From: Actinomycetes bacterium | Lineage (GTDB): Bacteria; Actinomycetota; Acidimicrobiia; Acidimicrobiales; Ilumatobacteraceae | Assembly (NCBI GenBank): GCA_025356335.1 | Contig: JANXUF010000138.1 | Coordinates: forward strand, 32,391-96,390 | Reading direction: 5' to 3' | Length of the DNA: 64,000 nt | Shown: in pieces, positions 40,973 through 49,296 of the stretch | Numbering within the stretch: position 1 is the stretch's first letter | How the letters are laid out: every line of letters starts with the position of its first letter | Position numbers and translations under genes: made by a program | Notes under the pieces: generated by a model | Told to the model about the DNA's origin: nothing | Seen by the model: only the letters and a program-made list of their open reading frames with translations | Databases searched by the model: none

Positions 40973-41887
40973 ATGGCTGCTCCGATCCCGTTCGTCGCGC
41001 CGATCGAGGTGACGTACGGAGCAGCCGAACAGATCAGCCCACTCGTCCGTCGGATCACGGCCGAGAATCCCTCGAAGTACACGTACCTCGGGACCGGCAC
41101 CTACATCGTCGGACTGGCCGGCGGCGATGTAGCGGTGATCGATCCCGGCCCACGACTCGACTCGCACCGAGACGCCCTGCACGCAGCGCTCGCCGGGTCG
41201 ACCGTGCGGGCGATCCTCGTCACCCATACGCACGCGGACCATTCCCCGCTGTCGGCATGGCTCGCTGAGGAGACCGGCGCTCCGACGTACGGCTTCGGTC
41301 CACACGGCGAGTTCGAGGCAGATCCTGACGCCGACGTCAAACCGGAGGAATCGGTCGACCTCGACTTCTTGCCATCCGCACCGACCGTCGACGGCGACAC
41401 GATTTCCGGCCCCGGTTGGACGTTCGAGGCGATCCACACGCCCGGCCACTGCTCGAACCATCTGTGCTTCGCGCTCGCCGAGGAGTCGACCGTCTTCACC
41501 GGCGACCACGTGATGGGCTGGAGTACGGCGGTGATCTCGCCGCCGGACGGCGACATGGCGGCGTACTTCGACTCCCTCGAAAAGCTGCTCTCGCGGACGG
41601 AAGACTCGGTCTATCGACCGACGCACGGCGGTCCGATCACCGATCCTCGCCCGTTCGTCGAGGCGTATCTCGGACACCGCCGCGATCGCGAACGCCAGAT
41701 CCTCGAACTCGTCAGTGCCGGACCGTTGACGATCGAGGCGATCGTCGCCGTCCTCTATGCCGACGTCCGGATCGAATTGCACAAGCCGGCCGCCCGCAGT
41801 GTCAAGTCACACCTGCTCAAGCTGATCGACGAAAGACGGGTCGTCGAGATAGCGGCCGACGGCGTGTCGACGTACGCCGCCGTCTGA
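40973..41887 (+). CDS. Metallo-beta-lactamase fold hydrolase, LACTB2-like
   Basis: The protein has 304 residues. Zinc ligands are THTHADHSPL (HxHxDH), TPGHCSNH (third His), FTGDHVMG (bridging Asp) and PTHGGPI (last His). The C-terminal ~70 residues form a winged-helix (LTIEAIVAVLYADVRIELHKPAARSVKSHLLKLIDE) as in LACTB2/RNase-like and thioesterase-type relatives. Substrate uncertain; RNA or thioester are both plausible. It converges with the FO synthase gene, 31 nt away. Confidence 0.88.
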   Translation: MAAPIPFVAPIEVTYGAAEQISPLVRRITAENPSKYTYLGTGTYIVGLAGGDVAVIDPGPRLDSHRDALHAALAGSTVRAILVTHTHADHSPLSAWLAEETGAPTYGFGPHGEFEADPDADVKPEESVDLDFLPSAPTVDGDTISGPGWTFEAIHTPGHCSNHLCFALAEESTVFTGDHVMGWSTAVISPPDGDMAAYFDSLEKLLSRTEDSVYRPTHGGPITDPRPFVEAYLGHRRDRERQILELVSAGPLTIEAIVAVLYADVRIELHKPAARSVKSHLLKLIDERRVVEIAADGVSTYAAV

Positions 41888-41918
41888 CCGGACAAGTCGT
41901 CGCTCCTCCGCTCCTCCG

Positions 41919-44276
41919 CTATACGGGCTCACGAAGTTTGTAGAGGGTGCTCCGTTGGGCCAACGGGCGGCCGAGGGGTTCAACGATGCGGGCGAAGTCG
42001 TCCGGCTCGAGGCCTTGGCCGTGGGTCGCGCCGGCAGCCCGTGAGATGTTCTCGTTCATCAGCGTGCCGCCGAGGTCGTTGACGCCGGCCTGCAGCAGTT
42101 GGCGGACGCCGCCGATGCCGATCTTCACCCACGATGCCTGGATGTTGTCGATCAGGCCGCGGTAGGCGAGGCGGCCGACGGCATGCATCAGCACGGTCTC
42201 GCGGAACGTCGGCCCGCGGCGCGACTTGCGCTGGAGGTAGATCGGCGAAGCCATGTGCACGAACGGCAGCGGGACGAATTCGGTGAAACCGCCCGTTCGC
42301 TTCTGCAGGTCACGGGTGGCGACGAGGTGTCGCGCCCAATGGACGGGCTGCTCGACGGAGCCGAACATGATGGTCACGTTCGATGCGAGACCCACGCCGT
42401 GGGCGATCTCATGGGCATCGAGCCACTCCTGCGTCGACACCTTGTCGGGGCAGAGGATCTGGCGGATGCCGTCGTCGAGGATCTCCGCAGCGGTACCCGG
42501 CAACGATCGCAGTCCGGCGTCCATCAGTCGGCGGAGGTACTCGTCGAGCGGCTCACCGAGCCGTTTGGCACCCTCGGTCACTTCGAGGGCGGTGAACCCG
42601 TGGACGTGGATCCCCGGCGCCGCCTCTGAAACGGCACGGCAGACGTCGATGTAGTAGTCGCCGTCGAAATCAGGATGGATCCCACCTTGCAACGTCACCT
42701 CGGTCGCCCCGAGTGCCTGCGCCTCCGCCGCCCGATTGGCGATGTCCTCGAGCGTCAACAGGTACGGCTTGCCGCGCAGGTTCATCGACAACGGGCCCTT
42801 GGAGAAGCCGCAGAATCGGCACTTGAAGGTGCAGACGTTGGTGTAGTTGATGTTGCGGTTGTGGACCCATGTCACCGTGTCGCCGACGGTTGCGGCACGC
42901 AATGCGTCGGCGGCAGCGGCGACGGCGTCGACGTCGACGCCACGAGCCTCGAACAGTGTGACGATCTCGGCGATTCCTGGCTCCTGCCCGACTTCGATCC
43001 CGGCGAGCACTTCGGCGACCGGCCCGGTGATCGACCGTCTCGAGGCAACGATCAGCACCGGAGGTTCGGCCGACGCTCCCGAGTACCAGGCCGTCGAGGG
43101 GGTACCAACCAGGATCACGTCGGCACCGTCGCCGGTATCACGTGTGCCGGACACGCGCTCGGGAAAATGGGCACCAGGATCGTCTCGGCCGAGCAGTTCG
43201 GCATCGGCTCGGTCGAGGACCTGGAAACGCATCGCCGGGTCGAGCCAACGCAACGGATCGAGGGCGAACTCGGGATAGATCGTCAGCCGAGGGGCGAGGA
43301 GGTGGCCGTGTAGCGAGGTGACGTCACGCAGACGGTCGAGGTCCGGCCACGGGCGTTCCGGGTTGACATGATCGGCCGTGACGGGCGAGACGCCGCCCCA
43401 ATCGTCGATCCCGGCGGAGAGCAACGACCCGAAGTCGTCCGTCAGATTCGGTGGCGCCTGCAGATGGACGTCGGCGCTGAGGATCAGGCGGGCGACGGCG
43501 ATCGACCACAGGAGATCATCGGGCGGGCAGGCCGGCGCGCTGCGCATACCGGAGACCAGCTTCGGCAGGAAGTTCTGGACGATGACCTCCTGGACGTGAC
43601 CGTGGCGGGCATGGCTCGCGTCAATCGCCCGGAGGGCGTCGAGGCGGTCCTTGCGGCTCTCGCCGATACCGACGAGGATGCCGGTCGTGAACGGAATCGA
43701 CAGCTCTCCGGCTGCGTCGAGTGTCGCCAGTCGCCGCGTCGGTTCCTTGTCCGGAGCACCACGATGGCAGTCGAGGTCGCCGTTCAGCGTCTCGATCATC
43801 ATCCCCTGACTCGCCGAGAACGGCCGCAACTGCGCCAACTCGTCGGCATGGAGCGCTCCGGCGTTGGCGTGTGGCAGCAGTCCGGTTTCGACGAGGACAC
43901 GCTTCGCCGCCGCAGCCACGTACTCGACCGTCGACGCGTAGCCGTGCTCGGCGAGCCAGTGCGCTGCCTGCTCGTAACGGAGTTCCGGCCGCTCGCCGAG
44001 TGTGAACAGCGCCTCGTGGCATCCGGCTCTGGCGCCGGCCCTGGCAATGGCGACGACCTGGTCGAGGGAGAGGTACGGCGCCTCCAGCCGTGCTGGAGGT
44101 TGGGCGAACGTGCAGTAGCCGCACGTATCGCGGCACAGTTGCGTCAACGGGATGAAGACCTTCGGCGAATAGGTGACCCGCCGGCCGAACCGTTCGTCGC
44201 GTACGGCAGCGGCGGCGGCCATCAGCTCGTCGAGCGGTGCGGTCAGGAGTGCTTCATTAGTCCACGGTTGCAACAT
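41919..44276 (-). CDS. fbiC: FO synthase, fused CofG-CofH (7,8-didemethyl-8-hydroxy-5-deazariboflavin synthase)
   Basis: The protein has 785 residues and carries two radical-SAM modules. The N-terminal CofG half has LCRDTCGYCTFA and the C-terminal CofH half has VCTFKCRFCGFSKG, each a CxxxCxxC cluster site. MFGSVEQPVHWARHL and TLMNENISRAAGATHGQ are CofH signatures. The enzyme condenses tyrosine with a flavin precursor to make the F420 chromophore. Fused forms are typical of actinobacteria. TACGTT ends 6 nt before the ATG on the minus strand, so a leaderless mRNA is likely; its promoter overlaps a palindrome. Confidence 0.95.
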   Translation of the reverse strand: MLQPWTNEALLTAPLDELMAAAAAVRDERFGRRVTYSPKVFIPLTQLCRDTCGYCTFAQPPARLEAPYLSLDQVVAIARAGARAGCHEALFTLGERPELRYEQAAHWLAEHGYASTVEYVAAAAKRVLVETGLLPHANAGALHADELAQLRPFSASQGMMIETLNGDLDCHRGAPDKEPTRRLATLDAAGELSIPFTTGILVGIGESRKDRLDALRAIDASHARHGHVQEVIVQNFLPKLVSGMRSAPACPPDDLLWSIAVARLILSADVHLQAPPNLTDDFGSLLSAGIDDWGGVSPVTADHVNPERPWPDLDRLRDVTSLHGHLLAPRLTIYPEFALDPLRWLDPAMRFQVLDRADAELLGRDDPGAHFPERVSGTRDTGDGADVILVGTPSTAWYSGASAEPPVLIVASRRSITGPVAEVLAGIEVGQEPGIAEIVTLFEARGVDVDAVAAAADALRAATVGDTVTWVHNRNINYTNVCTFKCRFCGFSKGPLSMNLRGKPYLLTLEDIANRAAEAQALGATEVTLQGGIHPDFDGDYYIDVCRAVSEAAPGIHVHGFTALEVTEGAKRLGEPLDEYLRRLMDAGLRSLPGTAAEILDDGIRQILCPDKVSTQEWLDAHEIAHGVGLASNVTIMFGSVEQPVHWARHLVATRDLQKRTGGFTEFVPLPFVHMASPIYLQRKSRRGPTFRETVLMHAVGRLAYRGLIDNIQASWVKIGIGGVRQLLQAGVNDLGGTLMNENISRAAGATHGQGLEPDDFARIVEPLGRPLAQRSTLYKLREPV

Positions 44277-44293
44277 GTGCGAAACGTAGCAGA

Positions 44294-44312
44294 GAGTTCT
44301 GATTCAGTACTC
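44294..44312. promoter_or_regulatory. 19-bp palindrome between fbiC and the HxlR gene
   Basis: GAGTTCTGATTCAGTACTC differs from its own reverse complement only at the centre and at one symmetric pair of positions. It covers the -35 region expected for fbiC (-10 at 44283-44288). A second, weaker GAGTTCTG...ACTGA block follows at 44316-44335. The divergent HxlR regulator is the obvious candidate binder. Confidence 0.6.
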
Positions 44313-44356
44313 ATCGAGTTCTGTTCTATTACTGACCGCTCGTCGTTGGCCGCCGA

Positions 44357-44409
44357 ACTTCTGTGGACCGTTTTGCACGTCAGGGCGTGCGTCAATGGAC
44401 TCAGTTTCG
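44357..44409 (+). repeat. 53-nt intergenic element, copy 2
   Basis: This is the counterpart of 18911-18963: same length, same ends (acttctNNggaccgttt and ggactcagtttcg), different middle. It lies about 45 nt upstream of the HxlR start. Confidence 0.6.
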
Positions 44410-44455
44410 TGAGGAGCGGAAATGGTGATGGGGCGGCGAGACTGAAGGGGTGACG

Positions 44456-44941
44456 ATGGAGCGGACCCCGGAGCACGAGCACCTGCATGAGCAGGACGAC
44501 CGGCGTGACCGTCAGCGGGAGGCGAGCACGATCGAGAAGACGCTGGCGCTCGTCGGCGACCGCTGGACGATCCTGCTGCTGCGCGCGGCCTTCCGAGGTA
44601 TCCGGCGCTTCGACGACTTCTGCGCCGATCTCGGCATCGCCAGGCCGATTCTCACCGCTCGGCTGCGCAAACTCGTCGACGCCGGGCTGATGACCAAGGA
44701 GCAGTACCAGCAGCACCCGCCGCGCTACGAGTACCGATTGACGCCGTCCGCCATCGCCCTCTCGCCGGCCATCGTCGCGCTCGTGCGCTGGGGCGACGAA
44801 CATCTCTCGACCGAACAGCCGGCGACGATCCTCGTCCACGCACCGTGCGGCACGAAACTGCAACAGGCATTCTGGTGCGCCACCTGTGCCACGACGTTCG
44901 GTCCCACAGCAATCCGCGGCATCCCCTCCGGTCCGAACTGA
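44456..44941 (+). CDS. HxlR family winged-helix regulator
   Basis: The protein has 161 residues. The winged helix reads TIEKTLALVGDRWTILLLRAAFRGIRRFDDFCADLGIARPILTARLRKLVDAGLM, followed by YEYRLTPSAIALSPAIVALVRWGDEHL. The C-terminus carries HAPCGTKLQQAFWCATCATTF, a Cys cluster absent from short HxlR proteins that could bind metal or sense redox state. The ATG at 44456 is preferred over GTG 44450 because gaagggg lies 5 nt before it. It is divergent from fbiC. Confidence 0.88.
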   Translation: MERTPEHEHLHEQDDRRDRQREASTIEKTLALVGDRWTILLLRAAFRGIRRFDDFCADLGIARPILTARLRKLVDAGLMTKEQYQQHPPRYEYRLTPSAIALSPAIVALVRWGDEHLSTEQPATILVHAPCGTKLQQAFWCATCATTFGPTAIRGIPSGPN

Positions 44942-45019
44942 ACCCGCCCCCCCAGCGCGTTACCCACTGCACGCAGCCGCAACCGCCGACAAACGACCAT
45001 CCCCTCGAAGACGGCGAAG

Positions 45020-46561
45020 TCACCGGAGGAAGCGCTGATAGACGGGGTTTGCCGTCTCCTCCTCGTACGGGTAGGCAAGCGTTTCGAGGAACTCGGCGAA
45101 CGCCTCGCTGTCGGCGTCGGGAACCTGGATGCCGACCAGCACCCGTGCGTAGTCCGCTCCCTGATTGCGGTAATGGAAGAGGCTGATGTTCCATCCAGGG
45201 TGCATGTTCGACAGGAAGCGCATCAGCGCTCCCGGCCGCTCGGGAAAAAGGAACCGGAACAGCCGCTCGTCCGATGCCAACTGGCTGCGGCCACCGACCA
45301 TGTGGCGCACGTGTTCCTTGGCCAGTTCGTCGTGCGTGAGGTCGATCGTGTCGAACCCGTTGGCGGCGAACTCGGTGGCGATCGCCGTCGAGTCGGCGCG
45401 GTCGGCGGTGGCGATGCCGACGAAGATGTGGGCAGTTTCGGCGTCGGAGATGCGGTAGTTGAACTCCGTGACCGCACGTGGCCCGATCACCTCCGAGAAG
45501 CGGCGAAAGCTGCCGAGAGCCTCGGGGATCGTCACGGCGAAGAGCGCCTCGCGCTCCTCTGATCGTTCGGCGACGAACCGTAGGCGGTCGAAGTTCATGT
45601 TCGCTCCGCAGGCGATGGCGACGAATGTCCGACCGGTCAGGTGGTGCGTTGCGATGTACTGCTTCATGCCGGCGACACTGAGTGCACCAGATGGTTCAAG
45701 AATACTGCGAGTGTCCTGGAAGACGTCCTTGATCGCCGCGCAGACTTCGTCGGTGTCGACGACGACGAACGCGTCGACGAGTTCACGTGTCAGACGGAAT
45801 GTCTCTTCGCCGACCATCTTCACCGCCGTCCCATCACAGAACAGCCCGACGTCGGCGAGTGCTACGCGATGCCCTGCGGCAACGGAGCGTCGCATGGCAT
45901 CGGAATCGTCGGCCTGTACGCCGATCACCTCGATGTCGGGTCGCACCGCCTTGATAAAGGCGGCGATGCCCGAGATCAGCCCGCCGCCACCAACGGCGAC
46001 GAAGACGGCATCGATGTGATCCTGGTGCTGGCGCAAGATCTCCATCGCAATCGTGCCCTGACCGGCGATCACATCAGGATCGTCGAACGGATGGACGAAC
46101 GTCAGCCCGCCCGCCGCTTGCAACTCGGTCGCCCGCTGGAAGGCGTCGGAATAGCTGTCGCCTTGCAAGATGATCGTCGCGCCCAACGCTCTGACGGCAT
46201 CGATCTTGACCGCCGGAGTGGTGTTCGGCATCACGATGGTGGCGTTGCAACCGAGCCGCGCCGCTGCCAGCGCAACGCCCTGGGCGTGATTACCTGCGGA
46301 CGCACAGATGACGCCTCGATCGAGTTGTTCGTCCGAGAGTTGGACCATCTTGTTGTAGGCGCCACGCAGTTTGAAGCTGAATACTGCCTGCGCGTCCTCA
46401 CGCTTCAACAGCACCGTGTTGTCCAAGCGGCGCGACAGCTGCGTTGCCACGTCGAGCGGCGACTCGATGGCGACGTCATACACGCGGGCGGTCAGAATCT
46501 TCTGCAGGTAGTCAGCGAGCGAGAGCACGTGAGGCTGACCGGCTGTCTCAGAAAGATCCAC
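45020..46561 (-). CDS. ilvA: Threonine ammonia-lyase, biosynthetic, with two ACT-like domains
   Basis: The protein has 513 residues (E. coli IlvA: 514). The PLP Lys is in FSFKLRGAYNKM, the phosphate loop in VAVGGGGLISG, and SAGNHAQGVALAAARLG and EPSGALSVAGMKQYI are conserved. Two regulatory ACT-like domains follow (VTIPEALGSFRRFSEVIGPR, then FLFPERPGALMRFLSN...WNISLFHYRNQGADY). It deaminates threonine to 2-oxobutyrate for isoleucine and should be isoleucine-sensitive. The frame extends upstream, but GTG 46561 gives the correct length and TAGGAT ends 5 nt before it. Confidence 0.94.
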   Translation of the reverse strand: MDLSETAGQPHVLSLADYLQKILTARVYDVAIESPLDVATQLSRRLDNTVLLKREDAQAVFSFKLRGAYNKMVQLSDEQLDRGVICASAGNHAQGVALAAARLGCNATIVMPNTTPAVKIDAVRALGATIILQGDSYSDAFQRATELQAAGGLTFVHPFDDPDVIAGQGTIAMEILRQHQDHIDAVFVAVGGGGLISGIAAFIKAVRPDIEVIGVQADDSDAMRRSVAAGHRVALADVGLFCDGTAVKMVGEETFRLTRELVDAFVVVDTDEVCAAIKDVFQDTRSILEPSGALSVAGMKQYIATHHLTGRTFVAIACGANMNFDRLRFVAERSEEREALFAVTIPEALGSFRRFSEVIGPRAVTEFNYRISDAETAHIFVGIATADRADSTAIATEFAANGFDTIDLTHDELAKEHVRHMVGGRSQLASDERLFRFLFPERPGALMRFLSNMHPGWNISLFHYRNQGADYARVLVGIQVPDADSEAFAEFLETLAYPYEEETANPVYQRFLR

Positions 46562-46593
46562 GCCGAATCCTACGGGCGTGCCAGAGTGGCAAC

Positions 46594-47571
46594 GTGAGCC
46601 CGCCCTTTTCCCTTGCCGAGTTGGACGTTGCGACCGAGCTGGTTGGACGCTTCGTTCCACCGACTCCGCAGTTCTGCTGGCCTCTGCTGTCGGCATCGGT
46701 CGGCGCCGAGGTGTGGGTCAAGCACGAGAACCACACGCCGACGGGGGCGTTCAAAGTGCGCGGCGGGCTCGTGTACGCCGAGCGGCACCGGCGCCAACAC
46801 CCGGGAACAACAGGTCTGATCAGCGCGACGCGGGGCAATCACGGTCAGAGCCTGGCGATGGCATGTCAGGCGTTCGGGCTCGAGGTGACGATCGTCGTTC
46901 CGTTCGGCAACAGCCCTGACAAGAACGCTGCAATGCGCGGCTTCCGTGCAACGCTGATCGAATACGGCAGCGATTTCCAGGATGCGCGCGAGCACGCCGG
47001 AAGACTGGCAGCGGAGTCCGGTCTACAGATGGTGCCGTCGTTCCATCCCGATCTCGTCCTCGGCGTCGCAACCTATGCCCGTGAATTCCTCGCCGGCGCA
47101 CCTGCATTGGATGTCGTCTACGTGCCTGTCGGGATGGGGTCCGGGATCTGCGCGCACATCGGCGTCCGAGACCTGCTCGGCCTCTCGACGGAGATCGTCG
47201 GCGTCGTTGCCGAGGGAGCTCCGGCCACGGCCTTGTCGTTCGAGGCCGGCCACGCGGTGTCTACCGAAACCGCCGACACGTTCATCGACGGCGTTGCCTG
47301 TCGGGTGCCGGACGAGGACGCCATCGCCGCGATCGTCGCCGGCGCTTCGAGGATCGTGACCGTCACCGACGATCAGTGTGCGGCAGCGATCCGGCTGCTC
47401 TACAGCACGACGCACAACCTTGCAGAACCTGCAGGCGCGGCGGCGCTCGCCGGTCTGCTCGCCGAACGATCTCGCCAGCAATCGCGGCGCGTCGGCGTCA
47501 CCCTGACCGGCGGAAATCTCGACGCTTCGCTGCTCGTACAGATTCTCGCCGGGCAGACGCCGAAACCGTAG
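46594..47571 (+). CDS. Threonine/serine dehydratase-like PLP enzyme (fold type II, no ACT domain)
   Basis: The protein has 325 residues. The PLP Lys is in TPTGAFKVRGGLVYAE, the phosphate loop in VPVGMGSGICAHIG (Ser/Gly-rich), and ATRGNHGQSLAMACQAFG binds substrate. It is a catabolic-length dehydratase without regulatory domain. Substrate could be threonine, serine or 3-hydroxyaspartate; a related diaminopropionate or ectoine-type role is possible. CAGAGT (46582-46587) ends 6 nt before the GTG. Divergent from ilvA with a 32-bp gap. Confidence 0.85.
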   Translation: MSPPFSLAELDVATELVGRFVPPTPQFCWPLLSASVGAEVWVKHENHTPTGAFKVRGGLVYAERHRRQHPGTTGLISATRGNHGQSLAMACQAFGLEVTIVVPFGNSPDKNAAMRGFRATLIEYGSDFQDAREHAGRLAAESGLQMVPSFHPDLVLGVATYAREFLAGAPALDVVYVPVGMGSGICAHIGVRDLLGLSTEIVGVVAEGAPATALSFEAGHAVSTETADTFIDGVACRVPDEDAIAAIVAGASRIVTVTDDQCAAAIRLLYSTTHNLAEPAGAAALAGLLAERSRQQSRRVGVTLTGGNLDASLLVQILAGQTPKP

Positions 47572-47625
47572 ACTCCCCCAGCAGATTCTGCGCAGGGTGG
47601 CTGCCACCGAACGAAAGAGGTTTCC

Positions 47626-47937
47626 ATGGAAGTCAAGGTTGGTGCACGGGTACGCAGTGTGGTGGATGCGACCGAAGCAGTCGTCGTGAGAACCCCCGGT
47701 GCCGACATCGACCTGCGCTGCGGTGGACAGCCGATGGTGGCCCTCGGCCAGGAAATCCCGTCAGACGCCCGCGCCATCGACCCGGAGTTTTCGGGCGGAA
47801 CGGCGATCGGGAAGCGCTATTCCGACGACGAACTCGGTCTCGAACTGCTCGTCACCAAAGCAGGCCAGGGCAGCCTGTCGCTCGGCTCAATGGTGCTCGG
47901 GCTGAAGTCGGCAAAGCCACTTCCTTCGTCGGACTGA
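47626..47937 (+). CDS. Conserved hypothetical protein
   Basis: This is a 103-residue protein with a GAAAGAGG ribosome-binding site. The sequence is compact and soluble (MEVKVGARVRSVVDATEAVVVRTPG, DLRCGGQPMVAL, KRYSDDELGLELLVTKAG). It looks like the small actinobacterial proteins carrying an RCGGxPM motif, for which I know no function. It may be co-transcribed with the dehydratase 54 nt upstream. Confidence 0.7.
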   Translation: MEVKVGARVRSVVDATEAVVVRTPGADIDLRCGGQPMVALGQEIPSDARAIDPEFSGGTAIGKRYSDDELGLELLVTKAGQGSLSLGSMVLGLKSAKPLPSSD

Positions 47938-48059
47938 TTCCTCTCGGCATCCTCTCGGCGCGCAACGGACAGGCCGATCTCCACCGCAGACGAGGCGGAA
48001 ACACCCGGCACGACCTTCGAACGACCCGCTCAGCTGGGCGATACCACTGACGATCGCGC

Positions 48060-48089
48060 TTGCGTTTTCGCAGACAGTGTGCGTATGCT
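48060..48089 (+). promoter_or_regulatory. Sigma70-like promoter ahead of a structured region
   Basis: TTGCGT at 48060-48065 and TATGCT at 48084-48089 are separated by 18 nt. The predicted transcription start is near 48096, leaving about 184 nt before the hydrolase ATG at 48280. Confidence 0.5.
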
Positions 48090-48095
48090 CACTCT

Positions 48096-48245
48096 CGGAG
48101 CTGTGGGAGGAGCTTCCCTCGCGAAGCCGGGCGGCTTGGTGAGTCGTTCCCGAAGGGGGTGCGACCACCATTTCCACGGATCCCACCAGTCGATCGTCGT
48201 CGCCGGAGACCACAACCCCCCAACGTGGTCCGGCGGCGACGATTC
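48096..48245 (+). ncRNA. Candidate structured leader RNA, class unknown
   Basis: Successive stems can be drawn: GGGA/TCCC near 48105-48118, AAGCC/GGCTT at 48124-48137, GTCG...CGAC at 48143-48165 with an inner CCC/GGG, and a long hairpin CGTCGCCG...CGGCGACG (48198-48205 with 48234-48241) extended by GACCAC/GTGGTC (48208-48213 with 48225-48230). The C-rich loop of the last hairpin (ACCCCC, 48215-48220) is complementary to GGGGGT at 48155-48160, allowing a pseudoknot. No known riboswitch consensus was recognised. The hydrolase start may alternatively be served by a separate leaderless promoter (CAACCT at 48268-48273). Confidence 0.4.
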
Positions 48246-48279
48246 GGGATATCTGACCCATCGGTGCCAACCTGTGGCA

Positions 48280-49203
48280 ATGATCGACAGTGGCCGTATT
48301 CCCTATGACGAGTTCGGGCTGTTCCACGAGAACGCATCCGAGTTCGGCCTTGCATTCGAGACGCCACCGGCCGTGCGCCGTGCATTCGTCACGATGGACG
48401 ACGGTCGACGGATCAGTGCGCTGGTGTGGGGCTCCGAAGACCCGCAACTCGTCCTCCTGCACGGCGGAGCGCAGAACGCCCATACCTGGGACACCGTGGC
48501 AATGGCGCTCGGGCGGCCGATGGTGGCGATCGATCTGCCGAGTCACGGACACTCCGATCAGGGCCGCAACGGCACGCGGGATCTGTCGGCGACGGCGGGT
48601 GACGTGGCCGATGTCATTCGTGTTCTCGCGCCAGACGCTCGCGTCGTTGTCGGGATGTCGTACGGCGGAATGACGACGATCGCGCTGACGGCACTCGCCC
48701 CGGAACTCGTGCGGTCGGCCGTCCTGGTCGACATCACCCCAGGCGTCAATGCCGAGAAGGCGAAGGCGATCACGAACTTCGTCAACGGTCCCGAATCGTT
48801 CGAGAATTTCGATGCGCTGCTGGAACGGACGATCCAGTACAACCCGACACGCACCGTCGCCTCCCTCCGCCGAGGCATCCTCCACAATGCCGTTCAACGT
48901 GAAGATGGCTTGTGGGTGTGGCGGTATGCGCGCTTCCGCTCGACCGAAGATCGCGGTGTCGATCCGATGTTCGGCGATCTCTGGGACGTCGTATCGAAGA
49001 TCGAGGTACCGCTGCTACTTGTCCGCGGGATGCTGCCGCAATCAGTCGTCGACGATGACGACGAGGCGGAGTTGTTGCGCCGAGCTCCACATGCGAAGGT
49101 GATCCGCGTCCCGAACGCCGGCCACAGCGTCCAGGGCGACACGCCAGTGGAGCTCGCAGCGATGATCGCCGAGTTCGCCGAGTTCGCCGACAAGCGACTC
49201 TGA
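48280..49203 (+). CDS. Alpha/beta hydrolase
   Basis: The protein has 307 residues. Oxyanion region LVLLHGGAQNAHTWD, the nucleophile elbow VVVGMSYGGMTTIAL (Ser in GMSYGG), and the catalytic His in VPNAGHSVQGDTPVELA are clear. Asp in LVDITPG or the acidic loop before VPLLLVRG completes the triad. The preceding in-frame codons to 48079 are not protein-like, so I start at ATG 48280. Substrate unknown. The only gene following the structured leader. Confidence 0.85.
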   Translation: MIDSGRIPYDEFGLFHENASEFGLAFETPPAVRRAFVTMDDGRRISALVWGSEDPQLVLLHGGAQNAHTWDTVAMALGRPMVAIDLPSHGHSDQGRNGTRDLSATAGDVADVIRVLAPDARVVVGMSYGGMTTIALTALAPELVRSAVLVDITPGVNAEKAKAITNFVNGPESFENFDALLERTIQYNPTRTVASLRRGILHNAVQREDGLWVWRYARFRSTEDRGVDPMFGDLWDVVSKIEVPLLLVRGMLPQSVVDDDDEAELLRRAPHAKVIRVPNAGHSVQGDTPVELAAMIAEFAEFADKRL

Positions 49204-49217
49204 CCCAGCAACGTCCT

Positions 49218-49231
49218 CGTGCTTCGGCACG
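49218..49231. terminator. UUCG-tetraloop hairpin between convergent genes
   Basis: CGTGC-TTCG-GCACG is a perfect 5-bp stem with a very stable tetraloop, 15 nt after the hydrolase stop. A second palindrome, CGAAGTGCTTCG, follows near 49245. No T-tract is present. Both convergent genes could use it. Confidence 0.5.
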
Positions 49232-49296
49232 TGGTCGGACAGCGCGAAGTGCTTCGTGTCGCTACGAGTGCACCCACATGCTCGCACACACCTGGT

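Noticed and set aside
48096..48245. Cobalamin or SAM-IV riboswitch
   Set aside because: GCCGGAGACC resembles part of a cobalamin box, but the other conserved boxes are absent. SAM-IV core sequences are also missing.
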